From Granulicella aggregans (GTDB taxonomy: Bacteria > Acidobacteriota > Terriglobia > Terriglobales > Acidobacteriaceae): 64,000 nt of DNA. Made by a program: the position numbers and the translations under genes. The notes beneath the pieces were generated by a model. It saw nothing but the letters and a program-made list of their open reading frames with translations. It did no database searches and was not told the origin of the DNA. Below are positions 36,481-45,293 of the stretch, in pieces; positions within the stretch are counted from its first letter, which is position 1, and the number at the start of each line of letters is the position of its first letter. The DNA lies in assembly GCF_014203275.1 (NCBI RefSeq), contig NZ_JACHIP010000007.1, forward strand, positions 186,001 to 250,000, in the 5' to 3' direction.

Positions 36481-36601
36481 CGCCTCTTTGGGCTCACGGC
36501 TCACCCTGGACGCTTAGAGGTACTGCGAATAGTGTTGCTTCAATGATATCTGGGTCATAAACTGAACTAAGCCCCAGTGCACAATCAGAGGAAATGCGCC
36601 C

Positions 36602-37906
36602 ATGCGAAATACAAGAGTGTTGCTCGTTCTTGCACTTCTTTTCTTCCTGGGCGTACCGGGCCTTGGACTTTTGAACGTGCTTCATCGTCCTCTGGATTTC
36701 AGGGACTATCACACGGTCTATGCGGACGCACAGAGCCTCGTACAAGGCTACGACCCTTATCTTGATCGACAGACCCAGATTGACCAGGCCGCAGAACGCG
36801 CTAAAGGTATGGTTGGCCCACTCCCGCGGCCCGGTAACTGGCTGATGGCGCAATATCCTCCACCGTCGCTTGCATATTTCGTACCTCTTTCTTACTTGCC
36901 ATGGAAAGCTTCGCTCGCGACGTGGTTAATTATTTCTACGATTTTATTCGGCCTCGCGGCATTCTCCGTGCTGAATCTGTATGAAGCTAATGCATCCTTG
37001 TGGCCGCAGCTACTGTTGGTTGTCTTTGTTGCAGGCAGCATAGGTCTTCCACGTCAAGGTCAACCGTCGACCGCTGCGATCAGCCTAGCCGTCATAGCAA
37101 TGTGTTCGTTTATAAAAAACCGACGCATTGGCCTTGGTGCTTGCTGTCTGGCGCTGGCTATAACACTGAAGCCCCAAGTCGCTATCCTTTTCTTGCCCTA
37201 TATGTTCTTCATGGGAAGTCGGTTGCGTAAGTACGCTTTGGCCGTGATCGCCATGGTCGCCGTCTTCTCTATCCCTGGGTTTCTTCTGATTCATTGGAAT
37301 CCGGCTAGCGGAAACTGGTTGGGGGAGATGCTTACCAACATTCGCCTCGCCGGAACGAATGGTTTGATCAATGATCCCGCTCCTGCGAATGTAGATTCGC
37401 AGTCTCTTATGGAGACGGACACAATTTTTTACACATTTATTCGTAGCGCGCATGTCGCAACCATTTTGACCGAGGCGTTTTGCGGATGCTTGCTTCTGGT
37501 CTTTGCTCTACTGCTCCTGCGAACACGGACAGGATTTACTCGAGACCGGCTCGGCGTGGCCACATTGTCCGTGTTGAGTCTCCTTCCCCTTCATCACCGC
37601 GCCTATGACATCGGGATCCTGATACTGATCTTTCCCGCCCTTGACTGGCTTACAAGACAGAGTAGCGTTCTCAAATACATCTCAACTGCCATGACGCTCG
37701 GTGTCATAATTCTTTCTCATTATCCTCTTCCACACATCCTGCATGTGAGTTATGGGAGCGTCGCGTCCGTTGGATTGATCCGCTTTCTACTTGTATTTCG
37801 GACGATGGCACTCTTTCTGGTGGCCCTCTCATTGTTTTTCCTGATGATACTTGGATTATGGTCAAGGAGAAGACTGCCCGGGGAGAATCTCCAGATAACG
37901 CCATGA
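36602..37906 (+). CDS. GT87-type polytopic glycosyltransferase (DUF2029)
   Basis: 434 residues with about ten membrane helices. After the first helix comes an extracytoplasmic loop with acidic residues (LDFRDYHTVYADAQSLVQGYDPYLD), the pattern of GT-C enzymes that use polyprenyl-phosphate sugars as donors on the outer face of the membrane. Family 87 members are often mannosyltransferases. Other features are RPGNWLMAQYPPPSLAYFVPL and LALAITLKPQVAILFLPYM. The ATG has GAGGAAATG upstream. It would decorate the EPS or lipid after flipping; acceptor unknown. It is followed 136 bases later by a secreted glycosidase-like gene. Confidence 0.82.
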   Translation: MRNTRVLLVLALLFFLGVPGLGLLNVLHRPLDFRDYHTVYADAQSLVQGYDPYLDRQTQIDQAAERAKGMVGPLPRPGNWLMAQYPPPSLAYFVPLSYLPWKASLATWLIISTILFGLAAFSVLNLYEANASLWPQLLLVVFVAGSIGLPRQGQPSTAAISLAVIAMCSFIKNRRIGLGACCLALAITLKPQVAILFLPYMFFMGSRLRKYALAVIAMVAVFSIPGFLLIHWNPASGNWLGEMLTNIRLAGTNGLINDPAPANVDSQSLMETDTIFYTFIRSAHVATILTEAFCGCLLLVFALLLLRTRTGFTRDRLGVATLSVLSLLPLHHRAYDIGILILIFPALDWLTRQSSVLKYISTAMTLGVIILSHYPLPHILHVSYGSVASVGLIRFLLVFRTMALFLVALSLFFLMILGLWSRRRLPGENLQITP

Positions 37907-38042
37907 ACCGCTGCTCGGCCTGTGCCTTGAACGGTTGCTAAAATGCGACGACGGTCCCCCGATTGTCCGGAGGGCGATATTGAAGTTCCGAAGGTATGGG
38001 CCGGCCGTCCCCCGCTGGTCACATCAGTTTGAGGTTAAAATC

Positions 38043-39218
38043 ATGGTCCGGAAATTGCTGACTGGTTTCCTTGTCGTATCAATTTCTATCTCTTTGGCTA
38101 TCGCGCAGACGATTCCGGAGACTTTCTTCGGCATGACAAGGCTGAGTCCAGGGGTCAAGTGCCCGCTTGATTTTGGTATGACTCGGTCTTGGGATTTCAA
38201 GAACATATCCTGGGCTTACATAAATTCCGCACCGAATGTCTTCGACTTCACTTACTTCGATATCTTCCTCGCTCAAAACAAGTCCCGAGGTCCTAACCTC
38301 ATCTACACCTTTGGGCGAACACCCCAGTGGGCGTCGACAAAGGCGCTGGCACAAACTCCGTACGGCCCCGGACAATGCGCTCCTCCATCTGATCTAAAGG
38401 ATTGGGATAAATTTGTCCGCACCATCGTTACTCGTGCGGCGGGCAGGATAAAGTACTGGGAGTTATGGAATGAGCCGGACCTTGAGCGGTACTTTTGCGG
38501 TACGCCGGAAGATTTTATGCCGATGGCGCAGCATGCTTCAGCCATCATCAGGCAAATCGATCCAGACGCTGTGATCCTTTCTCCGGGTACTACCGCCGGT
38601 GCCGCACGATGGCTTTCTTCTTTCTTAACCTTAGGCGGCGCCCGCTATTTTGATGCTGTGGCATTCCATGGATACAACAGGACGGCTGAAGGCATTCTCA
38701 GCACAATCCAGCAATACAAAGCCGTGATGCGCGCTCAGGGGATCGAGTCTGAAGCAATGTTAGATACGGAAGCCAGTTGGGGATCGATAAAGACCAATCC
38801 CCTGACGATGGAGCAACAAGCTGCCTTTATCTCTAAGTTTTATCTTCTGCAGTGGTCAGCCGGGATATCGAGCTTCGTCTGGTATTCCTATGAGAACCCT
38901 GATTTCGGAAGGCTTGTCGATGCTAACTTCAATCCGGATCCCGCTGCCGTCGCATATTCACAAACCCGCCTATGGATGCTTGGAGCAACCATGACAACGC
39001 CCTGTGCTAAGGATACGAAGAATGTCTGGAGATGCGGCCTTTCGCGTGCCGGTGGATACGAGGCGCAAGTCATTTGGAACGCAAACTCGCCAATGACCAC
39101 AACGTTCCCTTCCCGGTTCACCCGCTACCATGACCTGACAGGGTCTACAATCCCGATTACGAATAACACCGTCACTATAGGTGATAGCCCTGTTCTTGTT
39201 GAAACAAGGGCTCTCTAG
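38043..39218 (+). CDS. Secreted clan-A (GH39/GH5-like) glycosidase
   Basis: 391 residues with a signal peptide (LLTGFLVVSISISLAIAQ) and a TIM-barrel glycosidase fold. The general acid/base motif is YWELWNEPDLERYF. The likely nucleophile is the Glu in AMLDTEASWG, and substrate-cleft motifs include YFDAVAFHGYN and SSFVWYSYENPDFG. This arrangement (two Glu on strands 4 and 7) is typical of clan GH-A, with resemblance to family 39. EPS loci often carry such an enzyme to trim or release polymer. ATG at 38043 is preferred: GAGG lies upstream and a signal peptide follows directly, whereas the frame from 37935 adds 36 unlikely residues. Specificity unknown. Confidence 0.75.
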   Translation: MVRKLLTGFLVVSISISLAIAQTIPETFFGMTRLSPGVKCPLDFGMTRSWDFKNISWAYINSAPNVFDFTYFDIFLAQNKSRGPNLIYTFGRTPQWASTKALAQTPYGPGQCAPPSDLKDWDKFVRTIVTRAAGRIKYWELWNEPDLERYFCGTPEDFMPMAQHASAIIRQIDPDAVILSPGTTAGAARWLSSFLTLGGARYFDAVAFHGYNRTAEGILSTIQQYKAVMRAQGIESEAMLDTEASWGSIKTNPLTMEQQAAFISKFYLLQWSAGISSFVWYSYENPDFGRLVDANFNPDPAAVAYSQTRLWMLGATMTTPCAKDTKNVWRCGLSRAGGYEAQVIWNANSPMTTTFPSRFTRYHDLTGSTIPITNNTVTIGDSPVLVETRAL

Positions 39219-39438
39219 TTGCTGCAGTGTTAGACATCTTCCTTTGGTTACTCCTTGAAACGCTTCGTCGATCGATGTCTGGCGGCAGCCCCGAAGTATT
39301 TGGCCTTTGCGAGCCAAGGTTCTCCTATAGCTCGCACAACGACAGCGCTGTCAGGTCCACTCCACGCGTACACCTCAGGCTATTCGCGTTACGGCTTGTG
39401 CTGTGTACGCGATCCCGTCAGCCGCGCAATAGAGGCCA

Positions 39439-41022
39439 TTAGGGAGTTTGAACCTGTGGATGGGACCCATCGGGGGATATGGCGGGACGACCATCGAGCG
39501 TGAAGGTGACGCCTGGTGGCAACGCGTGCGTCAGGTTGATAAAACTGTCGCGGACCTGAGCGTTATCAACTGCGGTGGCGTAATAGGAAACGCAGGGATT
39601 GAACCCTCCCCGACAAAGTTCGCCTATCTTTTCCCAGGATGATGGCACAGCGGGAAACCAATCTGGATAGATTGCCACAAGGCCAACCTGGTGACGGAGA
39701 ACGATGTCTTTCATCCACGCGGTTGTATGCGGTTTTAGCGCCGCGTCGGCCGAGGCCAGACCCGCGAGATCGAGTACGTATTGCGAACGCGGGTGGTGGT
39801 AGGCGACGAGACCAAGGTCGTTTACCGCGACGTTGAGGGCGGGAAGCGCGTGGGTCAGGCGGCTGGTCTGGAATTGCTGCGTGTAAATGCTGTGCGCCGC
39901 TGGCGCAATAATGAGCGTTCCCCGGACGTATAGGATGCTGCAGATCACAAGACCAGCGGTGTACCAGACTGGCGCGAGGCGGGGGCGCCTCCAATCAAGC
40001 TGAAGAACTACGAGGGTGGCGAACACGACGAGATACACCTCGTAGCGATTGAGCCAGCCAAAGCGCCCGATAAGGATGTGTAGAGCGACCGCGGCAGCGG
40101 CACCGAAGATGGCGAGGCGACGTTCAGTTTTTACCTCAGCGAAACAGCCGGCAACGATGATCAGGAAGAGCAGGATGATGATCCATACGATTGGGTGCTT
40201 GAGGTTGTCTGCCAACTCCGCGAGATGCAATGCGACGGCGGAATGAAGTTGGTGCTGGCCGGCGGTCGCGTGCCCCTTGACCAGCACGGAAAGAGGCAGC
40301 GCCGGGAGGCCGTGGCGACGAAGAAAGACGGAGAAGCCGATAAGCGGCATGACAGAAATCCCGCACAGCAACACCGCAGCACCGCGGCGTCTCTGTGACC
40401 AAAGCGCCAGCGCCAGAGCGAGCGTGATGCCAAGATTCTCATACCGGATCGAAGGACCGAGGAGGGCGGCAGCGATGCACCACCAGGGGATTCGTCGACC
40501 ACGGAGGCAGATGACGATGCCCCAGGCACATGCAGCGGCTACCAGTACCTGGAGAGTGTGCTCCATGGCGATGAAGGTGAGACCGGGAAGATTGCCGATG
40601 AAGATGAGGGCAATGATGGAAAGACCGCTCCACAGGTTGCTCGCGGGAGAGTTCTGGCGTCTTCGCAAATCGACAATGAAAGCCCCAAAGAGCCACGCTG
40701 CCGCGCTTCCGAAAAGGAAGTTAAGCATTAACGGAACGTACGTAAACCACGAGAGACCCGCGAACGGTGCTAGCAGGAACGGCCACAATAGACTCGATGA
40801 TGGAGAGGTGATCTCTCCCAGGTTGATGCCGTACGTGCCGTGTGCGATAGTGTCGGAAAGCGCGAGGTGGATATAGGCATCGTCGAGCGCGTACGTGAAG
40901 ATCCCGCCGTTCGCATGGCGGATGAGCCCAAATAAGAAGCCACAGATCAGGCAATAAAAAGCCACGCCAAAAATGGGCAGAAACCTGTCTGAAAAGCTAT
41001 ATTCGAAAGCTTCTTCGGGCAT
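39439..41022 (-). CDS. Polytopic membrane protein, GT-C glycosyltransferase-like
   Basis: 527 residues with about ten helices and a large C-terminal extracytoplasmic part. Following the first helix, YALDDAYIHLALSDTIAHG gives an Asp-Asp pair in the first outer loop, and TSPSSSLLWPFLLAP follows. This is the layout of GT-C enzymes using polyprenol-linked donors. The C-terminal part includes LDLAGLASADAALKPH and ends in a soluble tail. No precise family assigned. It is convergent with the secreted glycosidase and divergent from the next GT4 gene. A role in adding a sugar to EPS or lipid on the periplasmic side is inferred. Confidence 0.65.
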   Translation of the reverse strand: MPEEAFEYSFSDRFLPIFGVAFYCLICGFLFGLIRHANGGIFTYALDDAYIHLALSDTIAHGTYGINLGEITSPSSSLLWPFLLAPFAGLSWFTYVPLMLNFLFGSAAAWLFGAFIVDLRRRQNSPASNLWSGLSIIALIFIGNLPGLTFIAMEHTLQVLVAAACAWGIVICLRGRRIPWWCIAAALLGPSIRYENLGITLALALALWSQRRRGAAVLLCGISVMPLIGFSVFLRRHGLPALPLSVLVKGHATAGQHQLHSAVALHLAELADNLKHPIVWIIILLFLIIVAGCFAEVKTERRLAIFGAAAAVALHILIGRFGWLNRYEVYLVVFATLVVLQLDWRRPRLAPVWYTAGLVICSILYVRGTLIIAPAAHSIYTQQFQTSRLTHALPALNVAVNDLGLVAYHHPRSQYVLDLAGLASADAALKPHTTAWMKDIVLRHQVGLVAIYPDWFPAVPSSWEKIGELCRGGFNPCVSYYATAVDNAQVRDSFINLTHALPPGVTFTLDGRPAISPDGSHPQVQTP

Positions 41023-41474
41023 TGGCGGAGTTTAGCATAAAAGACCTCCTGTCACACTCAACTTCTTCACTGATCAACCTTCTGTCCCGCTCCCGTCGGG
41101 TGGACCATTGTTTCCTCGAACGTCATCGAGCGTGGTCAATCGGCCCGTTTGCGACAACTTCAGTGTGTTCTGTCTGGTCGAGTGCCTCGATCGCCATGGC
41201 CTGCGGTCTCGGTCTCCCATAACACCCATCGAATTCCTTTTTACGCCGTCTGTTGTTCGCAATTCAGGTTCTCCCCCTCGCCTCCAGGGGATAACGTCAC
41301 CACGAAAATCACCTCAGGTAGTTTAGTGGCAGATCTTGGGCCACCTTCCGATTCAGCAACGAGATAAACAGCTTAGTACTGGATTTTGACTACTCCTGTC
41401 CCTGGCAAAATTCGATCTTGTACAATAGAGTCTCGCCCGACAATCAAGCAAGATCGTGGTTCGGCCAAAACCGT
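41023..41474. other. Intergenic gap between divergent genes
   Basis: About 450 bases with no credible gene. It separates the minus-strand GT-C-like gene from the plus-strand GT4 gene, so promoters for both are expected. No clear operator or hairpin noted. Confidence 0.45.
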
Positions 41475-42617
41475 ATGACAGAGATCTCGGCTAAAAAATT
41501 GCAAAAGTCACGACCTGTACATCTGATGATTTTCACTCTTGCCACAGAGTATGGCGGAACTGAGACGTACGTTTTGTCTCTTGCCAAACTTTTGCGCGAA
41601 AGCGCAACCATCAAGGTTGTCATTGCGAACGACATCTTAGAGGGGAAGCTGAGAGACGCGGGTGTCCCTCTAATAAAGCTCCCGCCAGCCGACGGCCTTC
41701 GAAAGCTCAAACAACTTTATCGAGCTGTGCGAGCTTTGGTCGCCGCCAGCCGCAAGGGTGAGCTGAATACGCTGCTGGTGAACGGCTACTCCGAAATTAT
41801 CCTCATCCCGATTGCGAGAGCCCTGGGTCATCGCGCTTTTGCAACTCGGCACCTCTCTTTTCGGATTGAGGCGGCTAAGTGGCCGGTAATGCTTCGTCGC
41901 CACCTTGCTCTTCTTCTGTATCAAATCGTCGCGCCGTCTGCTTCCGGGATCATTGCTGTATCAGAAGCCGTTGCATCCGATCTCCTCGAACAGAGTTATG
42001 TACCCCTGAAGGACGTCACAGTGATCGCTAACTGGGTTGACGCAGACTGCATCCGAAAGCAGATGCCCAGGGCGAATGATAGCGGTCCGGTGCGGCTCTT
42101 GTATGTGGGCCGCCTGGTGCAATTCAAAGGCTTAGGTACGCTCATCACAGCCCTGCAAATGATCCTCAAGAAAGGTCGATCGAAGACGGCTGTCCATCTT
42201 GATGTGATCGGCGCTGGTCCGGATGACGCCCTGTTCAAAACGATGGCAGCTGACTTACCCGTCACGTTCCATGGTCTGCGCAAAGATGTTGGGTTTTTCT
42301 ATCGCCAGGCCGATGTTTTTATCAACCCCTCCATGGGTCCGGAGGGCATGCCCCTGGTCACGCTTGAGGCTATGGCTAGCGGTCTTCCCTGCCTTCTAAG
42401 CGATCTCCCGGTACATAGCGAGGTCGCAGGCGGTGGCGCTGCACTCATGTTTATTCATGGTTCTGTAGAGAGCCTTGCCACGCAGCTTGCGGCGTTAGTC
42501 GATAGTGCCAGCTTGAGGCAGGATCTAGCAGAGCGCTCCATGGAGAGAATTATGGAGCGCTTTACAGAAGATCGAGCGCGCAGCGCCTACAGAAAAGCTC
42601 TCGCTCTCGAGGCGTGA
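41475..42617 (+). CDS. Family 4 glycosyltransferase (GT-B)
   Basis: 380 residues from the chosen ATG. N-terminal motif HLMIFTLATEYGGTETYV is the acceptor-domain start of GT4 enzymes. Later come GIIAVSEAVASDLLEQ, VRLLYVGRLVQFKGLGTLI, VDVFINP-type sequence (ADVFINPSMGPEGMPLVTLEA) with the donor-binding Glu pair, and a C-terminal SMERIMERFTEDRA helix. Predicted to transfer a sugar to the EPS repeat unit in the cytoplasm. A TTG at 41418 would add 19 residues that look non-native; neither start has a good ribosome site. Followed after about 300 bases by a GT2 gene on the same strand. Confidence 0.88.
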   Translation: MTEISAKKLQKSRPVHLMIFTLATEYGGTETYVLSLAKLLRESATIKVVIANDILEGKLRDAGVPLIKLPPADGLRKLKQLYRAVRALVAASRKGELNTLLVNGYSEIILIPIARALGHRAFATRHLSFRIEAAKWPVMLRRHLALLLYQIVAPSASGIIAVSEAVASDLLEQSYVPLKDVTVIANWVDADCIRKQMPRANDSGPVRLLYVGRLVQFKGLGTLITALQMILKKGRSKTAVHLDVIGAGPDDALFKTMAADLPVTFHGLRKDVGFFYRQADVFINPSMGPEGMPLVTLEAMASGLPCLLSDLPVHSEVAGGGAALMFIHGSVESLATQLAALVDSASLRQDLAERSMERIMERFTEDRARSAYRKALALEA

Positions 42618-42922
42618 GTCCTTAGTGACAGTTTTTTAAATATCCTGAGATAAGAGTGCAATGGAGAGACGGGGGTTTTTGCCCGGATATTCTCCTATTT
42701 TGTGTACGATTACTCCGCGCTTCCGCGTGAGCGGCTAACCAGGCTTTTCTGGACACGAATGTGGATGCAACGAAGCTCTCATGAGACAATGTTTAGCATA
42801 ACAGCCGAAAAGCTTGGTGTAGGTGACGGGGTGCCTCCCGTGGGGTCGCGCGGATCTGCGGCGATCTTACGCACGATATCAAGCTGATTTCGCAAAAGGA
42901 GTACGGAATCTGATGCTGGTTA
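42618..42922. other. Gap ahead of GT2 gene, with short leader frame at its end
   Basis: 305 bases without a gene of normal size. Near the end a GGAG (about 42899) precedes ATG 42913, which opens a 17-codon frame (MLVNEQHPGLAETSWHE) ending TAA at 42964-42966. That stop lies five bases after the second possible GT2 start at 42959, an arrangement that could couple translation. Confidence 0.4.
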
Positions 42923-43966
42923 ATGAGCAGCACCCCGGTCTTGCCGAGACAAGCTGGCATGAGTAATCTGCATGAGAGCGATGGGATCGGGGCTATCCCG
43001 GCGAGCCATACGCCTCCGTCAGCGACAGAGTCCGATTGGCGTCCGCTGGTCAGCATCCTCATTAATAACCACAATTATGGTCGTTTTCTTGCTGCCGCAG
43101 TTGATTCGGCCCTCGCGCAATCTTATCCAAACGTGGAGATTATCGTGGTCGACGATGGCTCGACGGATGACTCCCGCGCGATTCTGGCCGACTATGGTGA
43201 CCGGATTCAAACCATCTTGAAGCCTCAGGGTGGACAGGCATCCGCCTTCAATGCTGGATTTCTTGCGAGCAAAGGAGAGATCATCACGTTCTTAGATAGC
43301 GATGATCTAATCACTCCTGATAAAGCCGATCGCTTGTCGGAAATTTTTGCCGACCCGGAGATGGGGTGGTGCTTCGATCAAATCACGTATTTCCAGGATA
43401 ATGGCAATCAGGAAGAAGTACCCCTATCGCCTCCTTCAGAAGTAAGGTACGGGCGGTGGGATGAGCGAAATACCGTTTCCAAACTTGGTTACGCACCGTA
43501 CATTCCAGCCCCCACAACAGCCCTTGCCTTTCGTCGCAATCTATTGGCGCGCATATTGCCAATGCCAGTAGAGTCCAATGTAACACTGAGCGACAATTAC
43601 ATTAAATTTCTGGCGGTTGGTCTAAGCCCTGGTTTTTTCTCACCCCTCCACCTGTCATTACAAAGGCTCCACGGCAGCAACGCCTACACCAGTTCAGGCA
43701 TTAAGCGGGACAGGCTTCGTGCGCGGATATGCCTCAAGACTGGCTATTACCTCTTGCAAAAGGACGCGGTCATGCGCCGTTTGGCCCTGGACCTCTCCGC
43801 GCAGGGACTGGCGTCCTGCTGGTTCTACCGAGGTATTGATCGTGGATACTGGCAGATGGCCGGGCAGCTGGCCAGGCAGCTGAATGTCTCTGAGCTTCTA
43901 AGCATCGCAAAGTTAACTTCGAAATATCTGCTTAAGCATCTCCTTACTAAGCAGCCCAAACGGTAA
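42923..43966 (+). CDS. Family 2 glycosyltransferase
   Basis: GT-A enzyme with LVSILINNHNYGRFLAAAVD, PNVEIIVVDDGSTDDSRAIL, and the DSDD segment in IITFLDSDDLITPDKADRL carrying the DxD. Later QGGQASAFNAGFLASKGE marks the acceptor-site loop. 347 residues from the ATG at 42923; the ATG at 42959 (MSNLHESDG) is an alternative favoured by the upstream 17-codon frame that ends across it. It should act on the EPS precursor at the inner membrane face. It precedes the flippase gene by 41 bases on the same strand, probably one transcript. Confidence 0.9.
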   Translation: MSSTPVLPRQAGMSNLHESDGIGAIPASHTPPSATESDWRPLVSILINNHNYGRFLAAAVDSALAQSYPNVEIIVVDDGSTDDSRAILADYGDRIQTILKPQGGQASAFNAGFLASKGEIITFLDSDDLITPDKADRLSEIFADPEMGWCFDQITYFQDNGNQEEVPLSPPSEVRYGRWDERNTVSKLGYAPYIPAPTTALAFRRNLLARILPMPVESNVTLSDNYIKFLAVGLSPGFFSPLHLSLQRLHGSNAYTSSGIKRDRLRARICLKTGYYLLQKDAVMRRLALDLSAQGLASCWFYRGIDRGYWQMAGQLARQLNVSELLSIAKLTSKYLLKHLLTKQPKR

Positions 43967-44007
43967 CGTTCCGAACAACTCGAAACTTTCCTAAGACAAG
44001 GTGAAGG

Positions 44008-45288
44008 TTGAAAATCCTAGAGAAATTCGGCAATAAGCATTTATTGCGTGACACGCTCCACTTGTCATTGGGCCAGGGCGGCAAAGTGACCCTGCAGGCG
44101 GTATCGTTTCTGATCAGCGCGCGAATACTTGGACCGAGCTTTTATGGCGCGATCGTCTCGATTACAGCCCTGACCGCGATCCTCGCTCCGTATTCCGGAC
44201 TGGGAACGCCTAACCTCTTTATCAAGAACTTTCGGTCTGGTGAGAGGAGCATGGAGGTGTGCTGGGGAAATGGTCTTCTTATCACCACGGTCACCGGGCT
44301 TATCCTCTCAATCGGAATCACCCTCTTAAATTTGGTGATCCACCTAAACGCTACTCTTCTCATTATCTTTATATTCGCGATTTGCGAGATGGTGTTTGGC
44401 CGCATCGTCGAACTGGCCTCGTTCGGTTTTGCGGCTGTCGGTTCCATGAAGGACACGGCGTTGCAAGGATTCATCATGCAACTGTTGCGAGTTATCGCAA
44501 TTCTGCTTTTAGCCGCTTTCTGCCACCCCGTGACGTTTAACGAATGGCTGGTCGCCTATGTGATCACCAGTCTTTTGGGTTTGGCATACGCTTTGTTCAA
44601 GGGTATGCAGTTTTTCGGCAGACCGAAGTGGGACGCCGCTGCAGCAGTCGCCGATGTGAAGGAAGGAATTTTCTTCTGCGTCAGCAATTCCGCTCAGAAC
44701 ATCTACAACGACATCGATAAGACAATGCTGGGACGCCTTGCGTCACTCGCAGATACGGGTATTTATGGTGCTGCCTATCGCTTCATCGACACGGCAATGA
44801 CGCCGGTCCGCTCGCTGATATCAGCCGCATATCCCCAATTCTTTCGCATCGGTGCGGAGGGCGGAATCAGAGCGACGCGGGCCTACGCCATCAAGCTGAT
44901 AAAAAAAGCGGTCCTTTACGGAATTGCAATATGGGCCGGCCTGACTGCTATTGCACCATTGCTGCCATACGTTCTTGGGCATAGGTATGACACCATCGTG
45001 GTCGCACTTCGACTGCTCGCAGTCATCCCGCTTCTTCGATGTGTCCATTCGTTCTTGGCGGATGCCCTAACGGGAGCTGGTTTTCAGGCTTCACGGACCG
45101 TCGTACAGCTCGTGATAGCCCTCATTAACATTCTGCTCAACCTGTGGATTTTGCCACGCTACACATGGAGAGGAGCGGCCTGGACGAGCGTCGGATGTGA
45201 CGCACTGCTGGTCTTGTCTTACTTTCTGCTCGTTCAATGGAAGATCTCTCGAGCTGCTTCGTCTCCCACTCCAGCCGCAGTAGCATAG
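44008..45288 (+). CDS. Wzx-like oligosaccharide flippase (MOP superfamily)
   Basis: 426 residues with about twelve hydrophobic helices, beginning LRDTLHLSLGQGGKVTLQAVSF, LISARILGPSFYGAIVS, the usual start of polysaccharide-specific MOP transporters. The internal repeat NSAQNIYNDIDKTMLGRLAS and IYGAAYRFIDTAMTPVRSLI is also typical. Such proteins move undecaprenyl-linked repeat units across the inner membrane for polymerisation. Start is TTG with AAGGTGAAGG directly upstream. It ends six bases before the stop of the convergent acyltransferase gene, so their transcripts probably overlap. Confidence 0.92.
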   Translation: MKILEKFGNKHLLRDTLHLSLGQGGKVTLQAVSFLISARILGPSFYGAIVSITALTAILAPYSGLGTPNLFIKNFRSGERSMEVCWGNGLLITTVTGLILSIGITLLNLVIHLNATLLIIFIFAICEMVFGRIVELASFGFAAVGSMKDTALQGFIMQLLRVIAILLLAAFCHPVTFNEWLVAYVITSLLGLAYALFKGMQFFGRPKWDAAAAVADVKEGIFFCVSNSAQNIYNDIDKTMLGRLASLADTGIYGAAYRFIDTAMTPVRSLISAAYPQFFRIGAEGGIRATRAYAIKLIKKAVLYGIAIWAGLTAIAPLLPYVLGHRYDTIVVALRLLAVIPLLRCVHSFLADALTGAGFQASRTVVQLVIALINILLNLWILPRYTWRGAAWTSVGCDALLVLSYFLLVQWKISRAASSPTPAAVA

Positions 45289-45293
45289 ATGGT

